DNA of 64,000 nt from Auricularia sp. M13 (GCA_037042915.1 CM073201.1:744001-808000); one strand, 5' to 3'. Shown: positions 22,805 to 33,623, numbered from the stretch's first letter. A program made the numbers and translations. The notes: generated by a model not told the origin, from the letters alone.

Positions 22805-22945
22805 AACCCACTTCTGGACTAGAAAGCTTCTGGAGAAAAACTTCTGGACACAAACACTTCTGGACACAAATACTTCTGGACACAAATACTTCTGGACACA
22901 AATACTTCTGGACATAAATACTTCTGGTCACAAACACTTCTGGAC
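22805..22945. repeat. 16-bp tandem repeat ACTTCTGGACACAAAT
   Basis: About eight units of 16 bp with small variations (ACATAAAT, TCACAAAC) lie in the middle of the Mutator-like element. Confidence 0.8.
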
Positions 22946-23785
22946 ATAGATTGATTGTAGTCCTCACAGATCTAGAGTAATAGGGTGACATATTACTTAC
23001 TAGCTAATGCAGGGACTAGTAGGGCTTTTGGTTCATTACAGCTCTACATTCTGCACTTCGAAGGCAGGCAGACAGCCTAGAAAGGAGATAGGCAATTGAT
23101 CTGATGCCTATCCCACACACAGGCAGCCTGATTGCCTGAGATTTATCCCTGCACATGATTCTCACAATTAGGCAGCCTGCAGGCAGGGGAAGGCAGGCGG
23201 CTTTTGATGCCTGCAATGGGAGCAGGCAACCAGCTTGATGCCTGATCCTTGGGAAGGGTATGCCTGCAAGTCTTTCAGGTAATCAATCTGACGTACTTGG
23301 GATGTTCCCAGAGCAGCTTACTGATGCCTGTGAGGACTAGGCAGGTGCATAGATATGCCTGAGATGACGCCAAGATGCCTGCATTGAAGTTTGGATGCCT
23401 GCAGGCAGCAGGCAGGCAGTGCCCAGATGCCTATAAATTGCAGGCAGGAGGCAGTTTGATGCCTTCAAAATTAGGCAGGCATTGGGATGATGGGCTGTGA
23501 TGTGTGGTAGCTGCCTGTGCTTGCCTGAGCCTGCCTGAGATGTGTTATATTATTAGGTGTGGGGCTGCAGGCATGCCTAGGCTGCCTGTATAAAAAACAT
23601 CCTTTAGACCCATCAGATAGATGGGGGGAATACATCTAACAGGTACTTATTTGGGACAGCCTGACCTGCGTTGAGGCGCGTTGATAGCCTCAGCGGTTGT
23701 CGAGAAATCCGGGTTCGCGTCTCGGCCGGCAGAGTAGTAGTCGTTTTCATCCGGCGCCATCCGGTATGAGAACAGCTGTAAGACG

Positions 23786-24060
23786 TCGTGGTCCACGCTG
23801 CAGAGTACGCTCGTGATTCGGACCGCGCTCTTCAAATTCACGTGTTCCTCGCCTCGCGCAAGAAACAGTCTCCTGCCGGAGGTTACAAGTTCCCGAAGTA
23901 TGACCATGTGAGCAAGCCGCCGCCGCCGTTCGACTGCCGTTTCTGTGGAGGTCGACACTGGCATCACGAGTGCATCCACAACCAGGACAAGAATGTGAAG
24001 AGTTCCGCCATGATAGTTTCACATGACCTGCCCCTGACAAAGACCTCCTGTACGCCGTAG
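23786..24060 (+). pseudogene. Gypsy A gag, zinc-knuckle part
   Basis: The frame resumes in phase with the gag part left of the composite transposon (RARQD joins VVVHAAEYARD). It contains a CRFCGGRHWHHEC zinc knuckle with one residue fewer than the usual CX2CX4HX4C, so nucleic-acid binding may be impaired or the His register shifted. The frame ends in TAG at 24,058-24,060. Confidence 0.75.
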
Positions 24061-24368
24061 CTGAAGATTCTGCAATGCAGTCCCGTCACACGTATACCTC
24101 CTTGCAAGATCTATTGTCTGCACATCCCGACTTGGCCCCTGACGAAGGGTGGACTGCGCCCGGTCCGTTGTCAGCACTGTCCAAGCGCCGTTCAGCAGCT
24201 CCAGTGATGGAGGAGGTCCCAGACCGCTGGAGAGTCTGGGAGAAGAAGACTCTGGGGTTGTCGGGAAAGGGTTTGCCGCTGTTGTTGGAGGGCCAACCAA
24301 GACGCAGCGTATATCGCGAATCTTTGCCACAGAGTCATTCAGCAGAGCCGTACGAATGAGGGCTGGCA

Positions 24369-25684
24369 TTGTACTTGCCTCCGGCTTCACTGCCAGCACT
24401 GCCTTCTATCGAACCGTTGAAGCCGGACAACTTAGAAGGATATCAACCTGCAAGACCGTCGAAGCATCTGCAGCCTCACGTATTTGCGGTGGACCAGCGC
24501 CGCGACGTCCTGGTGGTAGATGACGCCTTTGACGACGTGTGGTACAAGTCTACCCCAAAGGCTCAAGTCGAAGTGTTGGAACCAGATGGAGACGGGTTCG
24601 TGGAGCCACAGATGGCTCAGCAGGTCACAGTGTTGGCTGCAGCCATGAACACAGAGTTCTTCCCTCCCCCTTTCCGTGAGGTGGAAATCACGCCGAGAAG
24701 GCGACCTCCCGACGGCCACTCTTCTGTTGGAATGGGAGTACTTTCTATGCCAGGACGATTGATATCGGCGCGCAAAGACACGGTCACTCTGCGTTTAGAT
24801 TCGGGAGTGAGTATTTCTTTGGTGTCGGACGAATACCTGCAGCAGCTGAAGGACCTACCTAAGCTACGCTCTGGACTTAAAATCGAGATTGCTCAGCTCA
24901 CCGATCAGTCCCCTCGCATCAAGGGCTACGTGGTGGTGCCAGTTCGAGTCGACGCCGAGGATGGCACAACCCTCGTGTTCCGAGCCGAGCTATACGTTGT
25001 ACTGGGGATGATGGTGCCAGGTCTATTGGGGGAAGACTTCCAGTTCAACTACGAGCTGAACGTACTGCGCAATGTCGAGCTAGGCACCAAGGTACAAGTA
25101 GGCAAATCAGGGTTCTCGTTTAGAGCATCCTCCACTGCGGATAGTGCAGAGGACTTGGCGAAGGAGGCCTCCAAGCTCGCGAACAGCCACAAGGTCATTC
25201 CGACAGGCTTGCCAGCATTTGTGGCCGCCAAACAGCACCGGCGTCACAAGGCGAACCGACAGCGCAGGAAGCGTGCAACTGCAGACAGAGCCTTGCGAGC
25301 CTGGGAGGACGTCTTAATACCGCCGGAAACTACCAAGCGTGTCGTGCTTTCGGGCGACTTGCAACAAGACCGCGAGTGGTATGTTGAGCGTTACCTGGTT
25401 CCACAATCTGACAACACGTTCCTCACGGTACCAAACACGCTACTGGACCTGCGTACTGTGGATGCGCAGCGAGCTGAACCCGGATCTATCGCCCGATGTA
25501 GCCTATTGCCTGTTTTGAACCCCACCAAGGTTCCGAGATTGCTGCGCGCTGGCACCCTGTTGGGTTACGCAAAGAGCCCTCAGCAGTTTCTCGACTCACT
25601 GAAGACCGAAGAGGAGCTGTCGGAATTCTGCGCTACTGCTGAAGCGCTGGCGGTTCTGGCACAAGAACTGAACTCCCCAGTATC
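24369..25684 (+). pseudogene. Gypsy A protease region, interrupted by a solo LTR
   Basis: The frame is open through 438 codons to the insertion. It includes an aspartic protease-like site LRLDSGVSISLVS and the companion motif VPGLLGEDFQFNY about 75 residues later. A basic stretch (RHKANRQRRKRAT) follows. The target duplication GTATC (25,680-25,684 and 26,519-26,523) flanks the solo LTR. After the LTR the frame continues with SLPEAPSETG. Confidence 0.75.
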
Positions 25685-26518
25685 TGTCACGGTGTGCTGC
25701 ATACACCACTGACCAGGAGGCATAGCCGACCAGGAAGGGTACTCAGGAGGGGAAGGTCGTACACATACCTGACCAGATCCAACCTAGGGTACACAGCTCG
25801 GCGATAGCCGGTAACTATAGCGGGTCCGGAAGCAATGGAAGCGCAGCCACAAAACACTATAAAGCGGACCGAGGTGCGGAATAGAAGGGGTGAAGATCAG
25901 GGCAACGACTGAGGGGAAAGACACAAATAGAAAGGACACCGAGGTGCCGCGGCAGTGCAAGGGGACAGCGACGAAGTGAATGAAAGTGCAACCACTGAAG
26001 GGGGTGACGAATGGAAGGTGAAGGGAACCATACTAAACTAGAGTCCATGCTGCTGGGGGTATCGGGCGGGTATCTGAGAACGGCCGAGAAGGGGGAGTGC
26101 AGCGGCAGCTGCGCGACAAAGGGCTGAGGCCAAGGAACGCACGCCTTGGTGCGGCGAGTGGTCGGGATCCACCATGGGAGTACTCCGAGCGAAGGGTTCG
26201 ATTGTCCGAGAGTGCAATGGGCATGGTGCCCAGGACCAAGACCAAGAACGGTACCGAAGGCCAATAGCAGGCATGCACAGCCGACAGCCCGAACGGCGGT
26301 GGGAGCACGCCGACGTTGCTGGGATACATTGGCGTGGCGACGAGAAAGGGGTGACGTCCGGCAAGCGACTCCGAAGGGCATTGTGGGAGCGTGTCACCCG
26401 AGGTCAAGGGTCTGAGCGCGTAGCGGTGGTGGGAGTGGAGGACGACGAGCACGGACTGAGCGTCGATAAAACAACGCAGGAGTGGCGTGGGCGAAGAACA
26501 TTGCCAGGAACCGCAACA
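25685..26518. mobile_element. Solo LTR (834 bp) of the LARD-like family
   Basis: It starts TGTCACGG and ends CGCAACA like the LTRs at 4957 and 8526, and is flanked by GTATC on both sides (25,680-25,684; 26,519-26,523). It differs from those two at many more sites than they differ from each other, so it is an older copy or a different lineage. A solo LTR arises by recombination between the two LTRs of an element. Confidence 0.9.
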
Positions 26519-26523
26519 GTATC

Positions 26524-27147
26524 CTTGCCAGAAGCTCCGAGCGAGACGGGGAACGTGTCGGCCAAAGCAACCCAGGCGGCCGCGCCGGGATTGCAGAAGT
26601 CGAGTGTGTTGGAGCAGCGAGCGCACGACAGAGCAAGCGCGCCTTACGCAGACTCACCGAGCAATAGCGAAGGCTTGCGGCACTTGGACCCCGGCACAGT
26701 GGAAGAGTTGCAGCCTCCTGCTCTGGCGGAAGCACCGGACCCGGAGGTGTACGCGTCTGTGGATCTGGAGCAACTACTGGACATCTCGCCAGACGTGCCG
26801 AGCATCTATCGCAAGCAGGCGCTCGAGCTTTTCCGCAAGCACGTGCTGGCGTTTGGTTTCAACGGACAGCTCAGAAAGCTCGAGGCCAACGCAAAGATAT
26901 GCACTAAACCCGACACCGAGCCTATTTCACTGCCAATGCATGGAGCATCTCCCGAGAAGCGCAAGGTCATAGAGGACCAGCTGAATAAGTGGTTCTTGCT
27001 GGGAGTGATCGAGCTGTCCATCAGCCCATGGGGCGCACTGGTAGTGATCGTCTATAGAAATGGGAAAGCGCGTTTCTGTGTCGACTACCGCAAGCTGAAC
27101 GCAGCTACAATACGCGACAAATTTCCGATTCCCTGGCAAGCGGACGT
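26524..27147 (+). pseudogene. Gypsy A reverse transcriptase, N-terminal part
   Basis: It continues the pol frame after the solo LTR. The connector YRKQALELFRKH leads to the RT fingers with KWFLLGVIELSISPWGALVV and RFCVDYRKLNAATIRDKFPI. The frame is broken after PIPWQADV by the 1.56-kb insertion at 27,148. Confidence 0.85.
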
Positions 27148-28709
27148 TGAACAGCCAGGGAAGACTAAGACAATGAATACAGGAGTAGGGAGGAGCCGCA
27201 GATCAAAAGGGTGGGTGGGTGGAGTATACCCAACACACGAGAGAATAGATATAGAGGTGGAATGGGGATATGGTCTCGAGTGTGTATGATCAAAACCCGA
27301 GTGAGGATCACGAAGACGAGGTAGAACCCGAATTCGTATCCGGAGAGCTAGAGACTACTCATGTGGAGTCGTCTACGAGAAGAGGGTGCACGGGAGAGGA
27401 GGATTGTGAGACGGGAGTGTGTCTCTTCTTCGTTGCTGCACTGGCGAAGTCTATGACTGCGTGCGAACACGACGAACAGAAGTAGCACGGTTCGGATGGA
27501 GAAGTCGTGGTAGGAGAAGAGGGAAGATGGTGTGCAATCACGGGGAGTCGCGACTACGCACCGAGGGAGGGGAAAACGGGACTTGAAGCCAACGGAGATG
27601 GCAGAGGGTGACTGAGACTTCGATTGCGTACGGACTAGAACGGAGGACGGGTGCGAGTACGAGAACTGAGCGCCGGAGTGCGCGATACTGAACTACTGGT
27701 GAGCCGGATGCTCGTGAGCCACTGTGCTAAGGGAAAACTTCCTAACTACCTATCGCGTTTTATACAGGAGAATGCCAAGCCAATCAAGACCATATTCCGA
27801 GCTGTACCGATAATGCCCATGCGATAGGAAGAGTTCCCGATTGTCACATGCGGACTGCGCGCGCCTGCGGGTTGCGCAATCCGTTCTCGGGAGCCAATGA
27901 GAGGCCGATTCCGTGAGCGTGTGATTCAGAATTTGCTCCGAGGAAAGACTACCGATCGTCCACAAGTGTGCTGCGGCCTGCCCTGCCGTTTGGATGACGC
28001 CATAGACCGTGGGAAAGTGCGCTGCGATCACGATGACGGGATTCCCCTAGTATGGGTTTCGTGTTCCGCATTTCCCCGGTTTCTCAGGGTGCACATGCTC
28101 AGGGACAGTAGAGAGGAAGGATGCCCTAGACCCTGGTCTGGATATGGTCCGAGGTCGCAGCTGGTGACGTGTTCGCGAATGCGCAGGTGCTGATAACGAT
28201 TTTGGGTGAATGAGTCAGGATCGTTCTCGGTTGCTGGTGATCCCTTGGAACCAGAGACAGCGGCGTCGAGAATATTCCTTTGCAGCCAGGGCGACTGCGC
28301 ACCTTCGTGGTCGTGGTGTCTTTGCCGGAGTAGCACGCGGTCGTGTGCTGGGACACTTTCGGGAGGCGAACGCGGAACATGCTCGCCTGCTCTTTGAGAC
28401 GGATCGTTCGTCCTTCGCGCATACTCTGGGAGTCTCGAAAGGCAAATCCGGGAGTCGTGCTTGAGGTCCAATAGAAGGGATTGTGGTTGCCGAGTCGTTG
28501 TCGCCAAGTTGTCCATGCTGGAGAGATGTCGGGTCTTGCCGGTGTGCGTCGCGTGTTCCATTTCGGGATGCTGTTCTTGTTGATTTGCGGTCTTCGTCGT
28601 TGTCGGGATGTGTGGTAGTACTGTATTCGAGTTTGTATTGTGTCTTGCTATGTCGCCTATATCTTGAAGGGGACGCGATTTTTCCGGCGTGTCAATTTCT
28701 GCCCGATCA
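27148..28709. mobile_element. 1.56-kb LTR-like insertion in the gypsy A RT
   Basis: The insertion starts TGAACAGCC and ends CCCGATCA (TG..CA), with ACGT at both junctions (27,144-27,147 and 28,710-28,713). It splits the RT between QADV and LVALSGSQVLSTLD. No retroviral coding domain lies inside, so a long solo LTR is the simplest reading. A TTTTATA sequence near 27,757 could be its TATA box. The 4-bp duplication is short enough that chance cannot be fully excluded. Confidence 0.6.
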
Positions 28710-29079
28710 ACGTGCTGGTGGCCCTATCCGGTTCTCAAGTTCTATCGACCCTGGACGTGCTAGCAGGTTTCAATCAGATGAACATCGCTCCCGAGGACGT
28801 CGAAAAGACCGTGTTCCGTATGCACAAGGGTCTCTTCCAGTTTCGACGGTCGTATACTCCAAATCGTACAAAGATCATCTGCAGCACCTGGATCAAGTCC
28901 TGGGCGCGATCGTGCACTTGGGCCTCACGTTGGCTCCCACCACCAAGTGCCACTTCCTTTACTCGTCGATTTTGCTTTTGGGTCACAAAGTGTTGAGGTT
29001 AGGTCTATCAATGCACCAGGAGAAAGTCAGTGCCATCTTGGAAATCGAGCGGCCAACCAAGATCCAGATGCTGCAGATA
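28710..29079 (+). pseudogene. Gypsy A reverse transcriptase, palm region with deletion
   Basis: LVALSGSQVLSTLDVLAGFNQ includes the first catalytic Asp, and HKGLFQF follows. The sequence then jumps into another frame at VVYSKSYKDHLQHLDQVLGAI. The segment that should hold the MPFGLTN-type motif and the catalytic Y-x-D-D pair is missing, an internal deletion of roughly 35 codons near 28,845. The connection domain (GHKVLRLGLSMHQEKVSAI) is present up to the TA target at 29,078. Confidence 0.8.
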
Positions 29080-29192
29080 CTCCCTGCCACAGAAAAAAAC
29101 CGCCGGTCCGAACCGACCGGTTGCTTCCGACTTCCCATTTCTGCGCAGTCCCCAATAAATTTCTAAAAATCCAACAACTTCTACTGTAAATA

Positions 29193-30570
29193 CTAGAACT
29201 TTGTGTCTCCACCATGAGCCAACAAGACAGCCTCAACTCTATCAGGCATCTGGCGAATATGCCGATCGATGTCATCAAGAGTCAGTTTGTCCCAGGTCTC
29301 CATCACCACAACCTTCAGCTCCTCCAGCGTTGTGGGCAAACACGGCAAGGCCCTCAATCGACGCTTCAGCGTCTGCCAGACAGGCTCTATAGGTGACAAG
29401 TCGGGGGATGAAGCAGGATGGGAGAAAAGCGGGATCTTGTGCTGACTGAGCCAGTACTGAGTGAGCTTGGCACGGTGTGATGCTGCACCGTCCTGCTGAA
29501 ATAAAATCGTCCGAGTTGAGGCTGCCTTAACCGTTTTGTAAAACGGTAACAGGGCACCCTCGAGAACCTGTGAGATATAGGGAATGCTGTCATCCCCCCT
29601 TCTTGCATGATGCATCCCCAGACCATAACGCGGAGTGCCGACTGTTTGAAGGTGGGAACAGGACAGTCTTCATCGTACTTCTTGTCTGGCCTGCGAGTGA
29701 CGAAGACCGCTGACGAGCCACATTCGTGGCTAGGCGTGCAGATTCTCTAGGAGCTCCGTAGCATGTGCTCTCAATGGTGTATCAGTGCCTTGCCAGCTCA
29801 TGTGTTCCGAGTATTTAGTCCGCGGTCCTCCGCTGATGTTCAAGAGATTTCCCCTTCTCCCCTTTCTTCTCACACCTCCGTTCGAATAGCAAGAGTACAA
29901 GAAGCAGTTCATCCGCTCCTGAGCTGACAGGCGGCCACCGTCGAGCTCTCAGCGCGCCGCGCGCAGGTGCTTCCGTTCGGGGATCAAGCACTTCCTCCAT
30001 GTGCGCTGGCCGATGACCCTGCCGTCCCAGCTCTTCCCGCGATCCCCTCCGAACCTGCGCGTCACCGCATTTCGGGAGCCATCGAGGTAGACATAGCACT
30101 CGTCGGACCAGATGATGTTGTCCCAGTGTCTCTTGTTGCGGTTCTCCTCAGCCCAGGCTAAGCGCTGCTGCTTGTGCTCAGGTGTCATAAAGATGACCTT
30201 CTTTGCCACACAGCAACGGTAGCCTTTGAGTTGCAGATAGCTGCGGACAGTGGTTGCGGAGGTGCCGACAATATTTCTGATGTCCCGGAACGGCTGGTGC
30301 CGATCTCGCCGTGCCTCTCGAAGCACAAGCCAGGGTTGAGGCTCGGTGGCCTTCCAGAGCCCAGTCTCCAATGCGTGGTGCCGGTTTCGAGATATTTGTA
30401 CCAGATGTCATGGCTGGAGCATGGGTTGATACCCTTGGCTGCAGCAGCTGCCGCCAAGTTTCGAGCAGGATCGGCCAAAACCCGGCCGATAAATCGCTGC
30501 TTTCGGGGACTATTGTAGTGCTTGAAGTGATTTGTAACCACCATCGAAGAAATAAGTGTATAAAGTGTGC
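29193..30570 (-). pseudogene. Tc1-like transposase, frameshifted and interrupted
   Basis: On the minus strand the N-terminal helix-turn-helix region (SPRKQRFIGRVL) begins near 30,530. A frameshift near 30,350 precedes RDIRNIVGTSATTVRSYLQ. The first catalytic Asp lies in IIWSDECYVYLDG. A 358-bp insert (29,696-30,053) splits the gene after AVTRR. PTFKQSALRVMVWGC, LFQQDGAASHRA (second Asp) and SPDLSPIEPVW (Glu) follow. The frame between VWGC and the second Asp is also shifted near 29,600. Confidence 0.8.
29696..30053. other. 358-bp insertion inside the Tc1-like transposase
   Basis: The hexamer CCTGCG occurs at both junctions (29,690-29,695 and 30,054-30,059), and removing one copy and the insert rejoins the coding sequence TRR-PDKKYDED. 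The insert has no gene and no obvious inverted ends. Confidence 0.6.
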
Positions 30571-30649
30571 TACAGGAGACGGAGTGGCGACAGGAAAAAG
30601 AGCGACCACCGGCCGGTGCCAACCGGCGGTTTTTTTCCGTGGCGGGGAG

Positions 30650-31965
30650 TATTCCTCGGGATGGTGGTCTATTTCCAGGCATTCATCCCATACTACTTGT
30701 TCATCATCACTCCTCTTTTCCGACTACTGAAGAAGGGCGTCAAATGGCACTGGGGCGAGGAGCAGGAGCATGCCTTTCGAGAAGTTAAACAGGCTCTCCA
30801 GGCCGCCCCAGTTCTGGGCCGCCCGGTAGCTGGCCACCCGTACCGTTTGTACACTGATGCTTCAGACGAAGCTATGGGCGCGTGCCTACAGCAGGTCCAG
30901 GAAATTCGGATCGCAGACCTTGCGGGCATCCCGGCATACGACAAACTGCGCACGGCTTACGACACACAAAGCCCTGTACCGATACTATGCACGCGGGTTT
31001 CGTCACGTATCAACGACGTACACACCGACCTGTCGTGGGCGTCGAATTTCGAAGACATAGTGGTAGAGACGGAGCGCGTCATATCCTACTGGAGTCGAAC
31101 GTTCAAGAGTGCAGAAAGGACTTACTCTGCCACGAAGCGGGAAGCGCTAGTGGCAAAGGACGTACTTATCAAGTTTCAACCGTACATTGAGGGCGAACAT
31201 ATCATCCTGATCACGGACCACTTGTCTCTGCAATGGGCGCGCACGTTTGAGAACGCTAACAGGCGGCTAGCGGCCTGGGGACTTGTGTTTAGCGCCTATC
31301 CCAATCTCGAGATCGTGCATCATGCCGAACGGCTACATTCCAATGTCGATCCACTGTCCAGACTGCCTCGCGATGCACGCACGCAGCGTGTGCGCGTCAC
31401 GCCGGCTCATGTTTTGCCTGCCAAGGACACAACGCCTGCTATCCACACCGATTTTGATCTCGCAGAATTGCGTGAGCTTGGGGCTGCAGGGGAGCCAGCT
31501 CCTTGCATGGCTTCCGTGGACCTCGCCTTCAGCCTTGATGACCTGGTGGAAGCGGTACAGGAACCGACGGCACCAGCCACTGCATGCGCGGTCACGCGCA
31601 GCACAGCGCGTAGTCTACCCGAGGCACCAGACATGTCTGCAAGGGGTACTTTACCAAAAAAGAAAGGGCAGAAGGCGAATCACAAAGCCGAGAAATTGCG
31701 GTACGCGGACAAGCTCTATTGGGAAGCAAAGAATCCGCCACCTACGCTCCTCGTATCTATGAGCCCTCAAATGCGGAAGTGTTACATAGACGGATATGCG
31801 AAGGACCCAGTTTCAAAGACAAAGGGTTCAATTCGGCTGAGCGCACCTGGTACCCCAGCAATAGGTTATATCGGGACCAGGACGGGCTGCTGTTCTTCCG
31901 CGACACCGACTTGATGCCCAGACTATGTGTTCCGAAGTCCGAATGGAACAACTTGATTCAGCACA
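30650..31965 (+). pseudogene. Gypsy A RNase H and integrase zinc-binding region
   Basis: The frame runs through the end of the RT connection (FIPYYLFIITPLFRLLKK) into RNase H. YRLYTDASDEAMGACLQQ has the first Asp, YSATKREALVAKDVL the Glu, and ILITDHLSLQW the next Asp. An insertion-like variable segment (DLAGIPAYDKLRT..) interrupts RNase H. The Asp-rich spacer and PKKKGQKAN follow. Near 31,800 the frame shifts to KGFNSAERTWYP and NLIQHM, the start of the integrase zinc-binding domain, before the solo LTR. Confidence 0.8.
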
Positions 31966-32447
31966 TGTTGCGGTCTTCGTCGGGTCCCTCCTCCCCCGCT
32001 GTTTCATTTCGCCGTCCTGTGGTCCTCGCACTTCATTCGGGCACCCCAAACTCCTTGCGCCCGGCCCTGCGGCCCTTCTGTCGGCACGTCCTAGCGGTCT
32101 CTCCGCTCGGCGAGCATCTCGGTCTCTTCCCAGGAGAAGGGTAATACAACGGGATGTTTCTGGTTTGGTTGGGCTCTATTTATCCCGGGTTTCCTGTCTC
32201 GCCGAGGATACCCCGGCGGTCTCTCTCGGCCTGATCTGTGGCGCCCGCGTGACACCCGGTCAGTGGCGCAATTGGTCCGCGGGCCCCCTCGGCCTTGCTT
32301 CCGTAGTATATATACCTGGGCCAGAGCCCCCTCTTGTACCTTAGGTTTGGTCTGGTCTATCATACCGCTTATCCGCGCCTCCCTCTCCCCACTCATCCCT
32401 TCCCCTTGAGCGTCGTCTCAGAGAGTGATATAGCAGTCACCATGACA
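31966..32447. mobile_element. Solo LTR (482 bp)
   Basis: It starts TGTTGCGGTC and ends CATGACA. GCACA is duplicated at 31,961-31,965 and 32,448-32,452. A TATATATA motif at about 32,308 fits an LTR promoter. It is unrelated to the 834-bp LTR family and to the gypsy B LTRs. Confidence 0.85.
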
Positions 32448-33339
32448 GCACATCCACGAATCACAATGGGAGTCGGCGCACGCAGGGCCTGCGAATACAT
32501 TGTTAGCCGCTTTGGGGTACCCTCAGAACTCATCGCGGACAGGGACGGACGTTGGCTCTCAAATTTCTTTGAGGCTGTCTGTCGACAGATGGGTGTGCAT
32601 ATGATTTTATTGTCTGCCCATCACCCGCAGCACAATGGACAGACCGAGCGCACGAATTGTACCATGGAAACGATGCTGCGCAGCTACGCTTCCAACAACG
32701 CAAATAGCTGGGCGGAATGGCTGCCCGCGCTTGAGTTCGCATACAACTGCAACATCCACGCATCTACCGGGGAGCCTCCATATCAACTGCTCTACGGATT
32801 CAAGCCCAACTTGCCTGTGGACCTGTTGCAGCCCAAGACGGCAGATGATTCGGTGGCCCGCCGCATAACTGCTCACGCTGGAGCTGACGTGTTCTTAGAG
32901 GCCTTCAAGGCACGCAGGATGGCTGCGCATGATGCAATCGCCTTGGCGCAACACCAGCAAGCTCAGGCGTATGACTCCGGCCGCAGGGAGCTCGCACTGG
33001 AACCAGGCGACTTGGTTCTCGTTCGGCCGAAGTCGTTGCAGCTGGTCGAGTCTAAGGGCGAAGGGGCTAAGCTGGTACAGCGAGCATTCGGGCCGTTCGC
33101 GATGCAGGAGAGAGTTAACGACTCTACATACCGGCTGGATCTGCCAGCTGAGTTCCCAATGTCCAACATGATCCACTTGAGTCACCTGCGGAAGTATGAG
33201 GAGTCACCAGACCAACTCGGCGAACACACCAAATTACCCTACCCACGCTGGGACCAGAGCACCTCTGAAGAGTACCAAGTGGAACACATCATAGGACACC
33301 GCAGGAATCGCAAGAAGGGCTTGGTAGAGTATCTAGTAC
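32448..33339 (+). pseudogene. Gypsy A integrase (C-terminal half) and start of chromodomain
   Basis: After the solo LTR the zinc-binding region continues for about 60 bp in its old frame (HIHESQWESAHAGPANTLLA). The catalytic core then begins only at SRFGVPSELIADRDGRW, so the part with the first catalytic Asp is deleted. The second Asp (ADRDGRW) and the Glu (NGQTERTN) remain. The C-terminal integrase domain (LEPGDLVLVRP, GPFAM, YRLDLP, MIHLSHLRKY) leads to a chromodomain start (YQVEHIIGHRR..VEYLV), which is cut at AGTAC by gypsy B. Confidence 0.85.
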
Positions 33340-33623
33340 TGTTACGGCTCATTTGCTTTTCGCTCCTATCGCCGTTGGATTTATCGGACCTTACTCGCGC
33401 CGACGTCATACGGACCGAGTCATCAGACTGAGACCTGCCGGCGCATGCGTGGCCCCGGCCTGCGGTCAGCAGTCCGGCCGGTTCCGGACCCCCTTTATAT
33501 ACCGTGTGCTGTCCGCTCTTTGTACGCTAGACTCGAGCTGGTTTGCCCACCGCCGATACATCTCGTCCTTCTTCCCCCACCTGCAGAGCGTCCGTTCGGC
33601 GAGTATCCTCGGTCACCGTAACA
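33340..33623 (+). repeat. Gypsy B left LTR
   Basis: TG..CA termini. TTTATATA at about 33,494 is a likely TATA box, giving a transcript that starts inside the LTR. It differs from the right LTR by substitutions and a 6-bp length difference (CGCCGACGTCATACGG against CGTCATACGG). Confidence 0.9.

Larger units (their letters stand above)
21245..23668. mobile_element. Non-autonomous Mutator-like element with palindromic repeat arrays
   Basis: It is flanked by the 9-bp duplication CGTTGAGGC (21,236-21,244 and 23,669-23,677), a length typical of Mutator-like transposition. The termini are inverted: ACCACAGGCTGCCCCAAA at left and CAGGTCAGGCTGTCCCAAA read inward at right. Similarity continues for about 80 bp through TTAGATGTA and ATCTAAAGGATG-like stretches. 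The interior carries hundreds of copies of short GGCAT/GCCTG words, many as the palindrome AGGCATGCCT, dense at 21,330-21,880 and 23,040-23,600. No transposase is encoded. hAT-type mobilisation (8-bp duplication) is the main alternative. Confidence 0.7.
14558..23781. mobile_element. Composite DNA transposon with ~680-bp inverted ends and two genes
   Basis: Both ends read TTACAGCTGTTCTCATACCG inward. The flanking 4-bp sequence GACG is duplicated (14,554-14,557 and 23,782-23,785), and joining the flanks restores the gypsy A gag frame across the site. The inverted repeat runs from 14,558 to about 15,240 at left and from 23,781 back to about 20,668 at right. The right arm is interrupted by a 2,424-bp Mutator-like element plus its 9-bp duplication. 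Without that, the element is about 6.8 kb. Inside are a DD34E transposase gene (15,706-16,963) and a 676-aa gene (17,782-20,166), both on the minus strand. A 4-bp duplication is not what Tc1/mariner enzymes make (TA), so the class is open. Confidence 0.8.
29080..30649 (-). mobile_element. Tc1/mariner element, inactive
   Basis: The ends are inverted, with CTCCCTGCCACAGAAAAAAA at left and CTCCCCGCCACGGAAAAAAA read inward from right. TA is duplicated (29,078-29,079 and 30,650-30,651). Joining the flanks at one TA restores gypsy A pol exactly (LQIFLGMVVYFQ). At 1,570 bp it has the usual size for the family, but 358 bp of that is a secondary insert. Confidence 0.9.
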
